Assembly (NCBI GenBank): GCA_015488115.1
Contig: WFOK01000016.1
Location: 1-64,000 of the forward strand
Length of the DNA: 64,000 nt
DNA from: Mariprofundaceae bacterium
GTDB taxonomy: Bacteria; Pseudomonadota; Zetaproteobacteria; Mariprofundales; Mariprofundaceae
Direction of reading: 5' to 3'
The number at the start of each line of letters is the position of its first letter. Positions within the stretch are counted from its first letter, which is position 1. Positions 53,906 through 62,919 of this stretch are shown here, in pieces. The notes under the pieces are model-generated. The model saw only the letters and a list, made by a program, of their open reading frames with translations. It did no database searches and was not told the origin of the DNA. Both the position numbers and the translations under genes were made by a program.

Positions 53906-54460
53906 TTATGCAGCTTTCGGGATGGCTTCCAGGCAGCCGAGCACGGCTTCGTGCGATTCGCAGCAGAACACGTGTTGCATGGGTAAGTCGCTGGAAAACA
54001 GCAGGCCTCTGGCAAAGGCGTCCAGGATATCGCGCCACATCGGGCCATACAGGATCAGAGGCCTGGGCTCCAGCACGTGAATGACCAATAGATCCCAGGT
54101 CATGGCGAGTTCGGCGACGGTTCCCAGCCCGCCAGGCAGGACAAGGTAGGCCTTTCCTCCCTCGATAAGGGCTTCCATGCGGTCAAAGAAAGTGTGGGCG
54201 CGTATTTCCTCACTGAGGGCGTGGTCTGGTGGCGTGGGAAATCGTTCAAGGGTTATTCCGCGTACATGACCACCGCCAGCCCGGATGCCCTGGCAGAAGG
54301 CGGCCATCATGCCCTGATGACCGCCAACGAGCCCGTCCCAGCCCAGCGATGCGATCTTGCGCGACAGTTCGGTGACGTCTGCATATAGATGAGGATCAAG
54401 ATCCGTTCGGGATGCGCCAAAGGCCGTGATTCGACGTCGCTTCTCCATTGCATTGTGCAT
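53906..54460 (-). CDS. LOG family (possible nucleotide-5'-monophosphate phosphoribohydrolase) protein
   Basis: ATG 54460 is used; ATG 54448 and TTG 54487 are alternatives. 184 residues with a Rossmann-like start (ITAFGASRTDLDP), GLVGGHQGMMAAFCQGI, and the signature PGGLGTVAEL. Bacterial LOG enzymes hydrolyse AMP or other nucleotides, and some make cytokinins, but the classical PGGFGTxxE is altered. Function inferred from fold. Confidence 0.78.
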   Translation of the reverse strand: MHNAMEKRRRITAFGASRTDLDPHLYADVTELSRKIASLGWDGLVGGHQGMMAAFCQGIRAGGGHVRGITLERFPTPPDHALSEEIRAHTFFDRMEALIEGGKAYLVLPGGLGTVAELAMTWDLLVIHVLEPRPLILYGPMWRDILDAFARGLLFSSDLPMQHVFCCESHEAVLGCLEAIPKAA

Positions 54461-54527
54461 CTTAGGCAAAAGCAGGAAGGGTTCCAAGTCTGTCCTTTGC
54501 GTTCAGTCGGTCCTGGATACAGTCACC

Positions 54528-55535
54528 TTATGCCCGCGCGCTGCTCAGGCAGTGCGCGCATCCCAGCATGGCGGCTAGTTCCGAAACGGCCATGGCATAA
54601 TTGTAGGATCTGTTCCATCGTGTGATGACCTGGAAGTTTCTGTGCACAAGCGCCATGGCGGGTCCACTTGCTCGATGCAATGGGATGATGGCTACCTCGT
54701 CATCATCCGACCAAGGGTGCGGGATTGCTGGCAGCCGATCCGTCAACGTTTCGAGTGTGGTGAAGCGGCGAATACCCAGGTTCGCCCTGGAGGCCAAGGC
54801 CGGGATGAATGGGAGCCAACAGGCAATCGGGCGGCCAGCCTGCCAGCCATGCTGTCTGAAATAGTGGGCGATGGATGCCGTGATATCAGGCATGGAGTCC
54901 CAGACGTTTCTTTTTCCATCGTGATCGGCGTCCACGGCGTAGGCCCTGAACGAGGATGGAATAAATTGCGTGGCGCCGAATGCGCCTGCATAGGAGCCCC
55001 GGATGGCAAGTGGGTCCAGTTTTTCTTCCTGGCACAACAGAAGGAATTCCCCCAGTTGTTCACGGAAGAAATCGGAGCGTCTTGAATAGCCCGTGGCCAG
55101 CGTGAACAGGGCATCCAGTACGCGGTCCCTGCCCGGATTACGGCCGAAATGGCTTTCCATGCCTAGGATCGCGGCAATGATTTCCTTTTCCACATGATAG
55201 GTTTTCCACTGATCCTCCAGGATTTCAGCGTTCCGGACCAGGAATGCGCGCCCTTCCAGATGCATCTGCTTGGTCAGAAACATCCGGCGGTATTCAGCAT
55301 ATGGTTTTGATTCATATGGTTGTCGCATGCGGCGGATGACGGATGGAACAAAGCGGGCCTTTAGCAGAATGTCCCGGATGTGATCGGCCGGCAGGGATGT
55401 CTGACGTACCAGAATGCGGATTAGGTTCTCAAGTTCCGCCTCCCTGGACCAGCTTGCTGGCGTCCATAACAGCATGAACGGAAGCGAGGCGGCGAGCATG
55501 CCCAAGGTCCGCCGCCTCCGCGCGCAAAACCTCAT
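54528..55535 (-). CDS. mltB: Membrane-bound lytic murein transglycosylase B-like
   Basis: 335 residues. A signal peptide-like N-terminus (twin basic RRRR then hydrophobic), a catalytic Glu in ILGMESHFGRNPG, and GAFGATQFIPSSFRAYAVDADHDGKRN with a late DITASIAHYF. It cleaves peptidoglycan glycan strands with 1,6-anhydro formation. No lipobox is visible, so it may be soluble or inner-membrane held. Located next to envelope genes. Confidence 0.9.
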   Translation of the reverse strand: MRFCARRRRTLGMLAASLPFMLLWTPASWSREAELENLIRILVRQTSLPADHIRDILLKARFVPSVIRRMRQPYESKPYAEYRRMFLTKQMHLEGRAFLVRNAEILEDQWKTYHVEKEIIAAILGMESHFGRNPGRDRVLDALFTLATGYSRRSDFFREQLGEFLLLCQEEKLDPLAIRGSYAGAFGATQFIPSSFRAYAVDADHDGKRNVWDSMPDITASIAHYFRQHGWQAGRPIACWLPFIPALASRANLGIRRFTTLETLTDRLPAIPHPWSDDDEVAIIPLHRASGPAMALVHRNFQVITRWNRSYNYAMAVSELAAMLGCAHCLSSARA

Positions 55536-55600
55536 GGACTCAGTCCTGCGATCCACCGTCCGCATCCATTCGGCTGGAAGGCGGGTGAAGCGGCAAGGGA

Positions 55601-56281
55601 CTAAAAATGGAACTCCCGCTTCTCTGGCAGGCCCTCCATGTTCTGCAACAGGGTTTCCATGATCGTAGTCCGGTGCTCGACCTCTCCTCGACGTATGATG
55701 TGCACGAGCGAAACAACGGGATTCTCGCCGATAAATGCCAGAATTTGTGCATTCTCCTTCAGGTATTCGAGCAGATGCTTCGGCAACTCCTTGAGGGCTC
55801 CCCCCACAACCAGGGCATCAAAGCTTCCCTTTTTCAGCTCTTTCCGTTGTTGCATGGCTTCGGGGTCCATGGCGTTGACATGGAGTACGGTGGCATTGGT
55901 GATGCCATGGTTTTTCAGGTTTTTCCTTGCCATCTTGGCAAGCTCCCCATGAATCTCGCAACTGACAACCTCTCTGGCCTGCATGGCCAGCATCGCAGTC
56001 AGAAAGCCCGTTCCAGTGCCGATTTCCAGGACGCGCTCCGTGCCTTCAAGCTGCAGGGCCTGGAGAATATGGGCCTCCTGCAGGGGCGTGAGCATTTCCT
56101 GGCCGCATGGCAGGGGAAGGTGGCCCTCCATGTAGGCTATGCTCCTGATGTGTTCGGGAACAAACTCCTCGCGAGGCATGCTTTCAATCAGATCCAGCGT
56201 TTTGGGGTCGAGCACCTTGCCGCAACGGATCTGGTATTCGACCATGTTGTGTCTAGCACGTTCAAAGATGTCGGTTGTCAT
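55601..56281 (-). CDS. pcm: Protein-L-isoaspartate O-methyltransferase
   Basis: 226 residues. Motif I of class I methyltransferases: VLEIGTGTGFLTAMLA. Upstream FVPEHIRSIAYMEGHLPLPCGQEMLTPLQEA matches the PIMT substrate region. It repairs damaged Asp residues in proteins. Separated from rodZ by 39 bases. Confidence 0.9.
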   Translation of the reverse strand: MTTDIFERARHNMVEYQIRCGKVLDPKTLDLIESMPREEFVPEHIRSIAYMEGHLPLPCGQEMLTPLQEAHILQALQLEGTERVLEIGTGTGFLTAMLAMQAREVVSCEIHGELAKMARKNLKNHGITNATVLHVNAMDPEAMQQRKELKKGSFDALVVGGALKELPKHLLEYLKENAQILAFIGENPVVSLVHIIRRGEVEHRTTIMETLLQNMEGLPEKREFHF

Positions 56282-56320
56282 CCCCCATGCCCTCCTTCAC
56301 GAGCACTGAAATATGCGTTC

Positions 56321-57274
56321 TCAATGGCCGGATGGCAAGTCGGAGCTGTCTGAGGGCTTGGATGTGGCCGGGGAACGGATGATGAGATCCCGAACGGTTC
56401 GCTTGCCCGGTGCGAGCTTGCCGGCTTCGGCAACGAGCTGGCCGTCAACGGATACGCTCAGGGATGCAGGCCGACCGCTTGAGATGATGACATAATCGCT
56501 TTCGGTTTCCACCGTGGCGCTTTCCCCGTTTTTGAGCAGACGGTAGATGCTTTTCTCGCCGCGTCTTCCCTGTTGATCGGGCAGGTACACTTCAAGCCAG
56601 ACGTCTTGTCCCGTCGCGGAGAACGTGTAGCGATGCCGGGCAGGCGCTGCGGATGGCTTTTCGACAGGCATCGCCGTGACGGCTTGTCGGGCTTCGACCG
56701 CCGCGTTTTCTTCCGGATGTGTTCCGGTTGGGGCTTCTCGAGCGGATACCTGCGTCGCATCTGCTTCGCTTGCGGATTGTTCCTCAAGGTCGATTGGTTC
56801 CGGCGGTTCCGGCAGGGATTCGCCAAGATCGATGGTTGAGACCTGCTGCTGTGTGGGCTTGGGGATTGTGTCATGGCTCATCTGGTTTGCGTTGAACAGG
56901 ATGAAGAGAAGAACGAAGATGCCTCCGGCCCATATTGCCCACTTTTTTGAGGGCGCCACTGGCGGGTCCGGAAAGGTCATCGGTTTCGTGAGCTGGTATT
57001 CGGCATTGTTGAGCTTTCGGACTTTCTCGGAAAGATCCAGGCCCAGCAGGGTCGCGTACTGTTTCAGGAATCCTATGGCGTAGGCATCGCCGGGAAGGGC
57101 CTCCCATTCCCCGGTTTCCAGCGCCTCGATGTAGGCCCTGCGCAGCTTGAGCTGATGCGCGACATCCTGGACGGAGAGGTGTTTTTCCCGGCGGGCCCTA
57201 GAAAGCTCCTGCCCGATTTCGGTGAGGAGCGCTGTGCGTTCATCCGTTTCGCTGGGCTGGTGTTCCTGATTCAT
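56321..57274 (-). CDS. rodZ: RodZ-like cytoskeletal/cell-shape protein
   Basis: 317 residues: a cytoplasmic HTH domain (LSRARREKHLSVQDVAHQL and RRAYIEALETGEWEALPG, residues 17-60), one membrane span (about 113-132), a periplasmic linker, and a beta-rich C-terminal DUF4115 domain (about 215-300; DVWLEVYLPDQQGRRGEKSI). RodZ links MreB to peptidoglycan synthesis. The start overlaps the pilF stop (ATGA). Confidence 0.9.
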   Translation of the reverse strand: MNQEHQPSETDERTALLTEIGQELSRARREKHLSVQDVAHQLKLRRAYIEALETGEWEALPGDAYAIGFLKQYATLLGLDLSEKVRKLNNAEYQLTKPMTFPDPPVAPSKKWAIWAGGIFVLLFILFNANQMSHDTIPKPTQQQVSTIDLGESLPEPPEPIDLEEQSASEADATQVSAREAPTGTHPEENAAVEARQAVTAMPVEKPSAAPARHRYTFSATGQDVWLEVYLPDQQGRRGEKSIYRLLKNGESATVETESDYVIISSGRPASLSVSVDGQLVAEAGKLAPGKRTVRDLIIRSPATSKPSDSSDLPSGH

Positions 57275-58029
57275 GGCAGTTTCTCCATCTGCTCCTCGGC
57301 CCAGGCCTTGTCCATTTCATCGGTTGCGTGATCCTTGAACTGGATAAGATAGGCCTTGGCCAGTGCGGGCTGTGTTTTGCTCAGGATGGATACGAGCATC
57401 TGGGTGAGTTCCCGGCTTTGAGGTTTTTTCCGCAGTGTCGTTTTCAGCAGCGCTTCCGCATAGCGGGGCTTTCCCATGCTGAGATAGACCTTGGCCTCCC
57501 TGAGCGTCGGCAGGGTATCTTCTGGACGAAGCAGTTTCGCCTTCTGGTATGCGCTCAGGGCTTCCTCGGCATGACCTTGGGCCAACAGGGCGTCGCCCAA
57601 GTTCATCAGGGCCAGATGCTGATTTCTGTAGCGTGGATCGGCAAGCGCCAAGCGCGCCTGGCGCACCGCCTCGTCATAGCGGTGGAGCTCAATGAGCAGG
57701 TTTGCGTAGTTGTTATGGGTTTCCGGTCTGGACCGGATGCGCAGTGAACGTTTATAGAGTGTCTCCGCCTTGTCTGTATTCCCCCTCAAGCGCCAGGCAT
57801 AGGCGAGCGCATCCAGCACCTCCGGCTGGTTCGGGTGCAGCTTGTCGGCCTGCATCAGTTCGTCAAAGGCCTTGGGAAGAAGGCCCTTCTGCAAGGCGTC
57901 CACGCCCAGCTGGAAATGAAGCCGGGCCTGCTTTTCCTTTTGTTCCTTGCTGGCATGAGATGTGGCGCATCCCCCGACAAGTCCGCAGCACAGCAACAGA
58001 AGCAGGAGGGGGTAGGCGACCCTTCTCAA
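57271..58029 (-). CDS. TPR lipoprotein, PilF/PilW-like type IV pilus assembly factor
   Basis: TTG start overlapping the mtnP stop (TTGA). 252 residues with lipobox VGGC (Cys near 21) and four to five TPR repeats (for example LGVDALQKGLLPKAFDELMQA and LLIELHRYDEAVRQARLA). PilF proteins help PilQ secretin insertion, and the gene often sits between rlmN and rodZ as here. No other pilus gene is in the window. Confidence 0.85.
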   Translation of the reverse strand: MRRVAYPLLLLLLCCGLVGGCATSHASKEQKEKQARLHFQLGVDALQKGLLPKAFDELMQADKLHPNQPEVLDALAYAWRLRGNTDKAETLYKRSLRIRSRPETHNNYANLLIELHRYDEAVRQARLALADPRYRNQHLALMNLGDALLAQGHAEEALSAYQKAKLLRPEDTLPTLREAKVYLSMGKPRYAEALLKTTLRKKPQSRELTQMLVSILSKTQPALAKAYLIQFKDHATDEMDKAWAEEQMEKLP

Positions 58030-58883
58030 AGCCTTTTCTCCACCAGCGCGAAAATGCGCCTTAATGCCTCATCGTCATGCTCACCGGGATCGGAGAACAG
58101 GCCATGATCCAGCGCGCGCGCGCAGAGCGGACAGCCACCAGCCTCCCAAGGCATTTGCAGCCATTTGTCCAGCATCTTTTTTGCCTTGGCAACATTTTTC
58201 TGCATGATCTCGATCACCGATTGAACGGAGACGTCCTCCTCCGTTTCATGCCAGCAGTCATAATCCGTGCACATGGCCACGGTTGCATAACAGATTTCCG
58301 CTTCCCGGGCCAGTTTGGCCTCGGGAAGATTGGTCATGCCGATGACATCCATGTCCCATTGCCGATAGAGCCTGGATTCGGCCCGGGTGGAAAATTGCGG
58401 GCCCTGTATGACCAGGTAGGTTCCACTTGTGTGCACGCTGATCTCCAAGGCATCACAAGCCTCGATCAGCTGATGCCGAAGCTGCGGACAAACCGGGTCA
58501 GCCATGGAAACGTGGGCCACGACAGGCCCTTCGAAGAAGGAGGATGCTCTTCCGTGCGTCCGGTCGACAAACTGGTCCACGATGACAAAGTCGCCCGGAC
58601 ATATATCCTCCTTCAGGGAGCCGACGGCGGAAATGGAGACAATGCGCGACACGCCGGCCAGCTTCATGGCATAGATGTTCGCCCGGTAATTGATGCGGTG
58701 GGGCGGAAGGGTGTGCTTTGGCCCATGCCGCGGCAGGAACACGATTTCCTGACCGTGCATGCGTGCTAGGGTCAAGGGGGCGGAGGGTTTGCCAAATGGG
58801 GTGTCGAGCTCAAGCTCCTCGACCAGTTCCATGCCATCCATCCGATATAGGCCGCTTCCGCCGATAATGCCTGTACGCTGCAT
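58026..58883 (-). CDS. mtnP: S-methyl-5'-thioadenosine phosphorylase
   Basis: 285 residues from ATG 58883. GIIGGSGLYRMDG, a phosphate-site FLPRHGPKHTLPPHRINYRAN, VIGMTNLPEAKLAREAE and the TDYDCWHETEE motif (paired Asp at the purine site) fit the MTAP branch over general purine phosphorylase. It salvages 5'-methylthioadenosine. Set between rlmN and pilF. Confidence 0.93.
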   Translation of the reverse strand: MQRTGIIGGSGLYRMDGMELVEELELDTPFGKPSAPLTLARMHGQEIVFLPRHGPKHTLPPHRINYRANIYAMKLAGVSRIVSISAVGSLKEDICPGDFVIVDQFVDRTHGRASSFFEGPVVAHVSMADPVCPQLRHQLIEACDALEISVHTSGTYLVIQGPQFSTRAESRLYRQWDMDVIGMTNLPEAKLAREAEICYATVAMCTDYDCWHETEEDVSVQSVIEIMQKNVAKAKKMLDKWLQMPWEAGGCPLCARALDHGLFSDPGEHDDEALRRIFALVEKRL

Positions 58884-58887
58884 GGAA

Positions 58888-60003
58888 TTAATCACCCTCC
58901 CCATCGACATGGTGGCGCGCCTTGTCTGCGACATCCGCCTTCAACTGTCCGCAGGCAGCCATGATATCCTGTCCCCTAGACCGCCTTACCGTTGCACGAA
59001 TGCCTTTTGAAATCAAGTGTTGCGCGAATTCGTTCATCCGCTCTCTTGGGGTCCCCCGGTAGGGACTGCCGGGATAGGGGTTGAACTGAATCAGGTTGAC
59101 GCGCTCGCGATGCGGACGAACAAACCGGCAGAGCGCTTCAAGATCGCACTCGCGATCATTGACCCGATCCAGCAGGACATACTCCAGCGTGATATGTCGC
59201 TGATGCCCCAGGGGATATCTGTCGAGGCATTGCCGGAGCTGTTCCAGGGGATACTTTCGGTTGATGGGAACAAGCTCGTTGCGCAATTCATTCTCGGCTG
59301 CATGCAGGGAAATGGCCAGGTTCACGGGAAAGCGCTCGCCCAGCCGCTCGATTTGCGGGATCAGGCCCGAGGTCGAAACCGTGATACGCCTGCGGGAGAT
59401 GTTCAGGCCGTCGGGAGCGAGGAGAAGCTCGAGGCTGCCGTGAACACCCGGCTCGTTGGCCAGCGGTTCACCCATGCCCATGTAGACGATGTGCGTGATG
59501 TTCTGGTGCAGGTCTGGGGGAAGGGGGGCTTCGTTCAGGTCTTGCATGATGCAAAGAACCTGGGCGATGATTTCCGCCTTGTTCAGGTTGCCCGTGAATC
59601 CCTGGGTTCCCGTATGACAGAAGGGACAGTCCAGTACGCAGCCCACCTGCGATGAAAGGCAGACCGTGATCCGGCTGCTTTCGGGGATCATGACGCTTTC
59701 GATCATTTTCCCTGACAAGCGGGGGCGGTTAAGCGAGAAGACATACTTGCGCGTGCCATCCTGGGACGTTTCACGGCGCACAAGGTCAATGGGGCTGCAG
59801 TCGATGAATGCCTCCAGGCGGTCACGGAGGCGCGGAGGAAGATTGCTCATGCGTTTGGGGTCGAGAACGCCCTTGTTTCGCCAGTCGAGAATCTGTTTCG
59901 CCCGAAATCGCGGTTCTCCCCATTGGCTGACCAGGGTCGACAATTCCGCTGCTGTCATGCCCGGCAGCTGGGGCCTGCTTGTTTGTTTTTGCATGAAGCG
60001 CAT
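58888..60003 (-). CDS. rlmN: Dual-specificity RNA methyltransferase RlmN
   Basis: 371 residues from ATG 60003 (59994 possible). Radical SAM cluster in SSQVGCVLDCPFCHTGTQGF (CXXXCXXC), a KRMSNLPPRLRD-like region and a C-terminal catalytic segment with RRSRGQDIMAACGQL. It methylates A2503 of 23S rRNA and A37 of some tRNAs. First gene of the long minus-strand run to hslO. Confidence 0.96.
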   Translation of the reverse strand: MRFMQKQTSRPQLPGMTAAELSTLVSQWGEPRFRAKQILDWRNKGVLDPKRMSNLPPRLRDRLEAFIDCSPIDLVRRETSQDGTRKYVFSLNRPRLSGKMIESVMIPESSRITVCLSSQVGCVLDCPFCHTGTQGFTGNLNKAEIIAQVLCIMQDLNEAPLPPDLHQNITHIVYMGMGEPLANEPGVHGSLELLLAPDGLNISRRRITVSTSGLIPQIERLGERFPVNLAISLHAAENELRNELVPINRKYPLEQLRQCLDRYPLGHQRHITLEYVLLDRVNDRECDLEALCRFVRPHRERVNLIQFNPYPGSPYRGTPRERMNEFAQHLISKGIRATVRRSRGQDIMAACGQLKADVADKARHHVDGEGD

Positions 60004-60040
60004 TGTGACAGAATGTTTCGTCTTGAGGTAGCATGGCGCC

Positions 60041-61120
60041 ATGTCGTTGGCTTCGCGCAATCCGGTTGGCATTCGGGAAACGGATTTTCTGGAGATGCTC
60101 CGGTTTGTACGGGTCGTCCAGTCTCTCCAGCATAATGAGGATTATGTCAGGCAGCTGGAAGACAGGATTCCTGCGGCGGCGCGCCTGGATCCGGACTGGC
60201 CCTCCATGCTCATGGGATTCGATTTTCATCTAACGCCCCAGGGGCCGCGGTTGATTGAAATCAACAACAATGCCGGGGGGCTTTTTGTCGGCACCTCGTC
60301 GTCGGGCGAGGACCAGTGGATTCCCCAGCCGTCTCATGAAGAGCTTCAGGGCAGCCTTCAGCAACGGCTTCTGGACATGTTTGCGCCGGATTGGCACCGG
60401 ATCGCGATCATGGACGAAAACGTGCGCGAACAGTTCATGTTTCCCGAGATGCAGGCATATGCCCGGCTACTCAATGCCCATGGGCGCCGATGCTGGCTCG
60501 TCTCTCCCGAGGAACTGGAATTGTCCGGATCGGAGATCCGTTTTCGAGGAGAGCGGGTGGACGCCATCTACAACCGGCATACGGACTTTTATCTGGAGTC
60601 GCCCGCTCTGCGACATGTTCGAAGCGCTTTTCTGGCAGGAGCAGTGGCGCTCAATCCCTATCCGAGAAGTTATGCGCTTGTCGGCGATAAGAGGCGAATG
60701 GTGGATTGGTGGCGCGAAGGCTGGCTGGAACAGTGCCTGCCCTCCAAGATGGTTGCGCTGGTACGCAGGCTGACCCCGGAAACGCACCGGCTTGATGAAG
60801 TGGACAAACAGTGGGTCTGGCATCATCGGAAGCGATTCGTTTTCAAGCCTGCAGCCCGGCATGGGGGGAAGGGAGTGTTGCTGGGCAGGAGCATGAGCCG
60901 GAGAAGGTTTGACATGCTCGATCCGCATGAGACGATCGTTCAGCAGTATGTGCCACCCAGCCGTGTCGAGATCGAAGGGAGGCTGTTGAAGTTGGATGTC
61001 CGTCTGTTCATGCATGGCACCCGCTTGATTGCGCTTGCAGGGCGCGTGTGGCTTGGGCAGGTGACCAATTTTCGGGTCGCTGGCACGGGATGGGTGTCTC
61101 TCAGTCTGGATGAGGCGTGA
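60041..61120 (+). CDS. ATP-grasp-like protein of unknown substrate
   Basis: 359 residues. The C-terminal half (about 255-340) has an ATP-grasp pattern: RFVFKPAARHGGKGVLLG, VQQYVPPSRVEIEG and LLKLDVRLFMHG. The middle has RGERVDAIYNRHTDFYLE and the N-terminal part RLIEINNNAGGLF, as in circularly permuted or ligase-type folds. It overlaps the first transferase gene by 4 bases (GTGA), so the three genes are likely one unit. Product unknown; a peptide-like ligation is possible. Confidence 0.78.
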   Translation: MSLASRNPVGIRETDFLEMLRFVRVVQSLQHNEDYVRQLEDRIPAAARLDPDWPSMLMGFDFHLTPQGPRLIEINNNAGGLFVGTSSSGEDQWIPQPSHEELQGSLQQRLLDMFAPDWHRIAIMDENVREQFMFPEMQAYARLLNAHGRRCWLVSPEELELSGSEIRFRGERVDAIYNRHTDFYLESPALRHVRSAFLAGAVALNPYPRSYALVGDKRRMVDWWREGWLEQCLPSKMVALVRRLTPETHRLDEVDKQWVWHHRKRFVFKPAARHGGKGVLLGRSMSRRRFDMLDPHETIVQQYVPPSRVEIEGRLLKLDVRLFMHGTRLIALAGRVWLGQVTNFRVAGTGWVSLSLDEA

Positions 61121-61797
61121 ACACGCTTGCCATCATCATTCCCTGTCTCGACGAGGCTGACCGCATTCCCGCCCTGGCCCGCATGCTGCGCGGACTGGAT
61201 GCCGACGAGATCATCTGCGTGGATGGAGGCTCGCAGGATGGTACACGAGATCTGTTGGCGCAACATGGCCTGCCCTGCCTCGTTGCCGGCCGAGGTAGGG
61301 CCATGCAGATGAACGCGGGCGCCGCAGTGTGTTCCTCGGACATTCTTGTGTTCGTGCATGCCGATACGGTGCTGGGCCAGGAGCATCTTGACGATATCCG
61401 CCATGCTCTTGAAGACGGGGCCGTGCCCGGTGGCCGCTTCGATGTCCGCCTGTCGGGAACACATCCCGCATTTCGCATGATTGAATGGCTGATCAATGCC
61501 CGTTCCCGGCTGACCAGGATCAGCACCGGGGATCAGGTCATGTTCGTTCGCCGGCAGGTGTTTGTCCGTCTCGGTGGCTTCCCGGAACAACCCTTGATGG
61601 AAGACATCGAATTTTCCAAGCGATTGAGGAAGCTGGGGAAAATAGCATGCCTTCGCCGGCCGGTGACAACCTCCAGCCGTCGCTGGGAGAAGGCTGGAAT
61701 ATTGCATACGATTTTTCACATGTGGTGGTTGAGAGGGCTGTACGCCCTTGGCGTTTCGCCCCATTGGCTTGCCTTGCATTACAGGAAGATTCGGTGA
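61117..61797 (+). CDS. Family 2 glycosyltransferase (rSAM/selenodomain-associated transferase 2)
   Basis: GTG start overlapping the upstream stop. 226 residues with a GT-A fold: LAIIIPCLDEADRIPAL, EIICVDGGSQDGT (DxD-like pair), FVHADTVLG, GDQVMFVRRQVFVRLGGFPEQPLMEDIEF. Matches the TIGR04283 pattern, usually found beside a radical SAM/selenodomain protein, which is not in this window. Confidence 0.88.
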   Translation: MNTLAIIIPCLDEADRIPALARMLRGLDADEIICVDGGSQDGTRDLLAQHGLPCLVAGRGRAMQMNAGAAVCSSDILVFVHADTVLGQEHLDDIRHALEDGAVPGGRFDVRLSGTHPAFRMIEWLINARSRLTRISTGDQVMFVRRQVFVRLGGFPEQPLMEDIEFSKRLRKLGKIACLRRPVTTSSRRWEKAGILHTIFHMWWLRGLYALGVSPHWLALHYRKIR

Positions 61798-62402
61798 TGG
61801 TTCGCTGCATTCTGATGGGCAAGGCGCCCGTTCCGGGAAACGTGAAAACAAGGCTTTTGTCCAGATACACTCCGATGCAGGCTGCGGCCATCTATGCCCG
61901 GATGCTTGAGCTGACGCTTTCGCGGGTGGCCCGGCTGTTCGCGGATGTTTGGGTTGCAGCCGATGATCCGGCAGACCCATGCTTTGCCGAGTTGCCTCAT
62001 GAGCTTGTACACCAGGGGAACGGGGATCTGGGGCGGCGCATGTTGCGCCTGATGCGGCTTCACTTTGCATCTTCAGCGGAGCCGGTCGTGTTTCTGGGTT
62101 GCGATTCTCCGCATATGCCGGATGAGCGCGTGTTGCTGGGCCTTGAAGCCCTTGCCTGGTCCGATGTTGTCATCGGGCCCGTTGAGGATGGGGGGTACGA
62201 CCTCCTCGGGATGCGCAGGCCTGTAGAATCGATCTTTCGCAGGATCGGCTGGGGTGGTGCAAGGGTCATGGAGCAGACGCTTTGCGCGCTTGAGGATGAA
62301 CGACTCACCGTTCATTTGCTGTCGTCTTTCTACGATCTGGATTTTCCGGAGGATTTGGTGAGGTGTGGTTGGGCTCCCATGTGTCCATCCATGTCGATTT
62401 AG
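61797..62402 (+). CDS. DUF2064 glycosyltransferase (rSAM/selenodomain-associated transferase 1)
   Basis: ATG 61797 used; GTG 61794 is possible. 201 residues. MGKAPVPGNVKTRLL, LARMLELTLSR-type helix, VVFLGCDSPHMPDERV and DVVIGPVEDGGYDLLGM match the TIGR04282/DUF2064 family. In arsenosugar clusters these act with ArsS and ArsM, but neither is seen here. Confidence 0.88.
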   Translation: MVRCILMGKAPVPGNVKTRLLSRYTPMQAAAIYARMLELTLSRVARLFADVWVAADDPADPCFAELPHELVHQGNGDLGRRMLRLMRLHFASSAEPVVFLGCDSPHMPDERVLLGLEALAWSDVVIGPVEDGGYDLLGMRRPVESIFRRIGWGGARVMEQTLCALEDERLTVHLLSSFYDLDFPEDLVRCGWAPMCPSMSI

Positions 62403-62478
62403 TCAATGATGATGACTGGAAATGATAGTCTCCAATGTCTACATTAAATCCAGAGACCAAGTGAACAGGAGGTGGGCA

Positions 62479-62919
62479 ATGTATCATGGTAAACCCATCT
62501 GGGTGCTTGCAGCCAATGCTGGCCAGGCCAGGCTGTGGATGGCGGCAAGTCCATCAGCCGGGCTGGAAGAGATCAGGGTTTTTGAGAATCCGGAGGCTCG
62601 TCTGCACGAACGAGAGCTTACGAGCGATTTGCCTGGACGGGCTTTCGACAGCGCCGGTGAAGGGCGTCATGCCATGGAGCAGCAGGTGTCACCCAAGAAA
62701 GAGATTGCCATTCGCTTTGCTCATGAGATTGCCCGCTATCTGATCAAGAACAAGGATGCCATGGAAAAGCTCTATGTGGCCGCTGCTCCCGAGTTTCTCG
62801 GCCTGTTGCGCCAGTCGCTGAATGGCAGCTTGAATGATGGGCGGCTGGTAGAGTTGCCGAAGGATTATTCGGGGTTGGATGCACGGACATTGCGCGCACG
62901 ATTGCCGAATTATCTCTGA
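62479..62919 (+). CDS. Host-attachment family protein
   Basis: ATG 62479 chosen because AGGAGGTGG lies 4 bases upstream. 146 residues: WVLAANAGQARLW near the start, a conserved D-L-PGRAFDSAGEGRHAM loop, and a C-terminal LPKDYSGLDARTLRARLP. The fold resembles RNase H-like nucleotide-binding proteins. The name comes from a plant-associated locus, and a host role is not implied here. Its 3' end overlaps trmO by 10 bases. Confidence 0.85.
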   Translation: MYHGKPIWVLAANAGQARLWMAASPSAGLEEIRVFENPEARLHERELTSDLPGRAFDSAGEGRHAMEQQVSPKKEIAIRFAHEIARYLIKNKDAMEKLYVAAAPEFLGLLRQSLNGSLNDGRLVELPKDYSGLDARTLRARLPNYL

